Positions 63,770-64,000 of a DNA stretch of 64,000 bases are shown piece after piece. A model generated the notes under the pieces. The model saw only the letters and a program-made list of their open reading frames with translations. It ran no database searches and was not told the origin of the DNA. Position numbers and translations under genes: made by a program. The first letter of the stretch is position 1, and every line of letters begins with the position of its first letter. This DNA is from Drosophila miranda (lineage: Eukaryota; Arthropoda; Insecta; Diptera; Drosophilidae): assembly GCF_003369915.1 (NCBI RefSeq), contig NW_022881614.1, positions 10,685,001 through 10,749,000 of the forward strand, read 5' to 3'.

Positions 63770-64000
63770 AAAGTTAATCAAAGCGGAATAGTTCCTAGTG
63801 ATTCCCATATTGAGGCCTTGAAAAAATACCCAGTCCCTCAAAATGTAAAAGCACTGCACTTATGCTTGGGATTCTTTTCGTATTTTCGACGTTTCATGTT
63901 GTCATTTGCGACGACAGCTAAGCCCTTGGTGCAGTTGTTAAAAGAAGGTGGTCCGTTTCCCATGAATAGAGAACAGGTGAAGACGTTTGAAACTCTTAAG
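63770..64000 (+). pseudogene. Gypsy-4 RT connection region, unit 5 copy, runs off the window
   Basis: Matches 50736-50966 in the same phase. The element continues past the right edge, so its 3' LTR and the rest of unit 5 are not visible. Confidence 0.8.

Noticed and set aside
1..64000. tRNA, rRNA or snRNA genes
   Set aside because: I saw no cloverleaf with A/B boxes or rRNA text; only primer sites complementary to a tRNA end in the Gypsy elements.

Overview
The window is nuclear DNA of a fly, most likely an obscura-group Drosophila. The host genes have short introns and Drosophila-type housekeeping promoter motifs (GGTATATTT-type motif 6, Motif 1 and DRE), and the repeats are Drosophila families (BEL/Pao, errantivirus-like Gypsy, an R1-clade LINE, DINE-1). 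Several host genes carry frameshifts or stops, transposons are dense, and one small locus is tandemly amplified. This combination resembles a degenerating sex-linked or heterochromatic region such as a neo-Y. That placement is inference; no chromosome label is visible here.

Region 1 (1-4406) is the 3' part of a BEL/Pao element. Region 2 (about 4407-11210) is a block of three ordinary single-copy genes: a Vps55/LEPROT-family membrane protein with a broken splice-junction frame, a TBC1D31-like WD40-TBC-coiled-coil protein with one frameshift, and Atf-2 on the minus strand with several frameshifts. Region 3 (11211-13213) has no gene I can support, and it ends in two inverted minisatellite arrays.

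Region 4 (13214-64000) is the unusual part. A unit of about 4 kb is repeated in tandem. It holds the 5' part of MED24 (minus strand) with a mitochondrial-type DnaJ/Hsp40 gene (Tid/DNAJA3-like, plus strand) nested in MED24 intron 1. There are five DnaJ copies: A 15226-16532, B 18068-19050, C 30171-31511, D 41311-42649 and E 55556-56896. C and E are open over 446 codons; A, B and D are broken. All MED24 pieces are fragments: the longest (13214-15035) has a premature stop and frameshifts, and the rest are exons 1-3 only. Each full unit also carries the MED24 promoter and an inverted-repeat DNA element in the MED24 5' leader.

The units have been hit independently by retroelements: Gypsy-2 in unit 2 (20498-28013), Gypsy-3 in unit 3 (33454-40643), and Gypsy-4 with a nested R1-clade LINE in unit 4 (43123-53361). 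Sister units act as empty-site controls and confirm the 4-bp target duplications. Unit 5 carries a rearranged second copy of the Gypsy-4/R1 nest, so units 4 and 5 are recent sister duplicates. DINE-1 elements lie at the unit 2/3 junction and inside Gypsy-3.

The element names Gypsy-2, -3 and -4 are labels for this window only. Family assignments rest on motifs read by eye, not on database searches.
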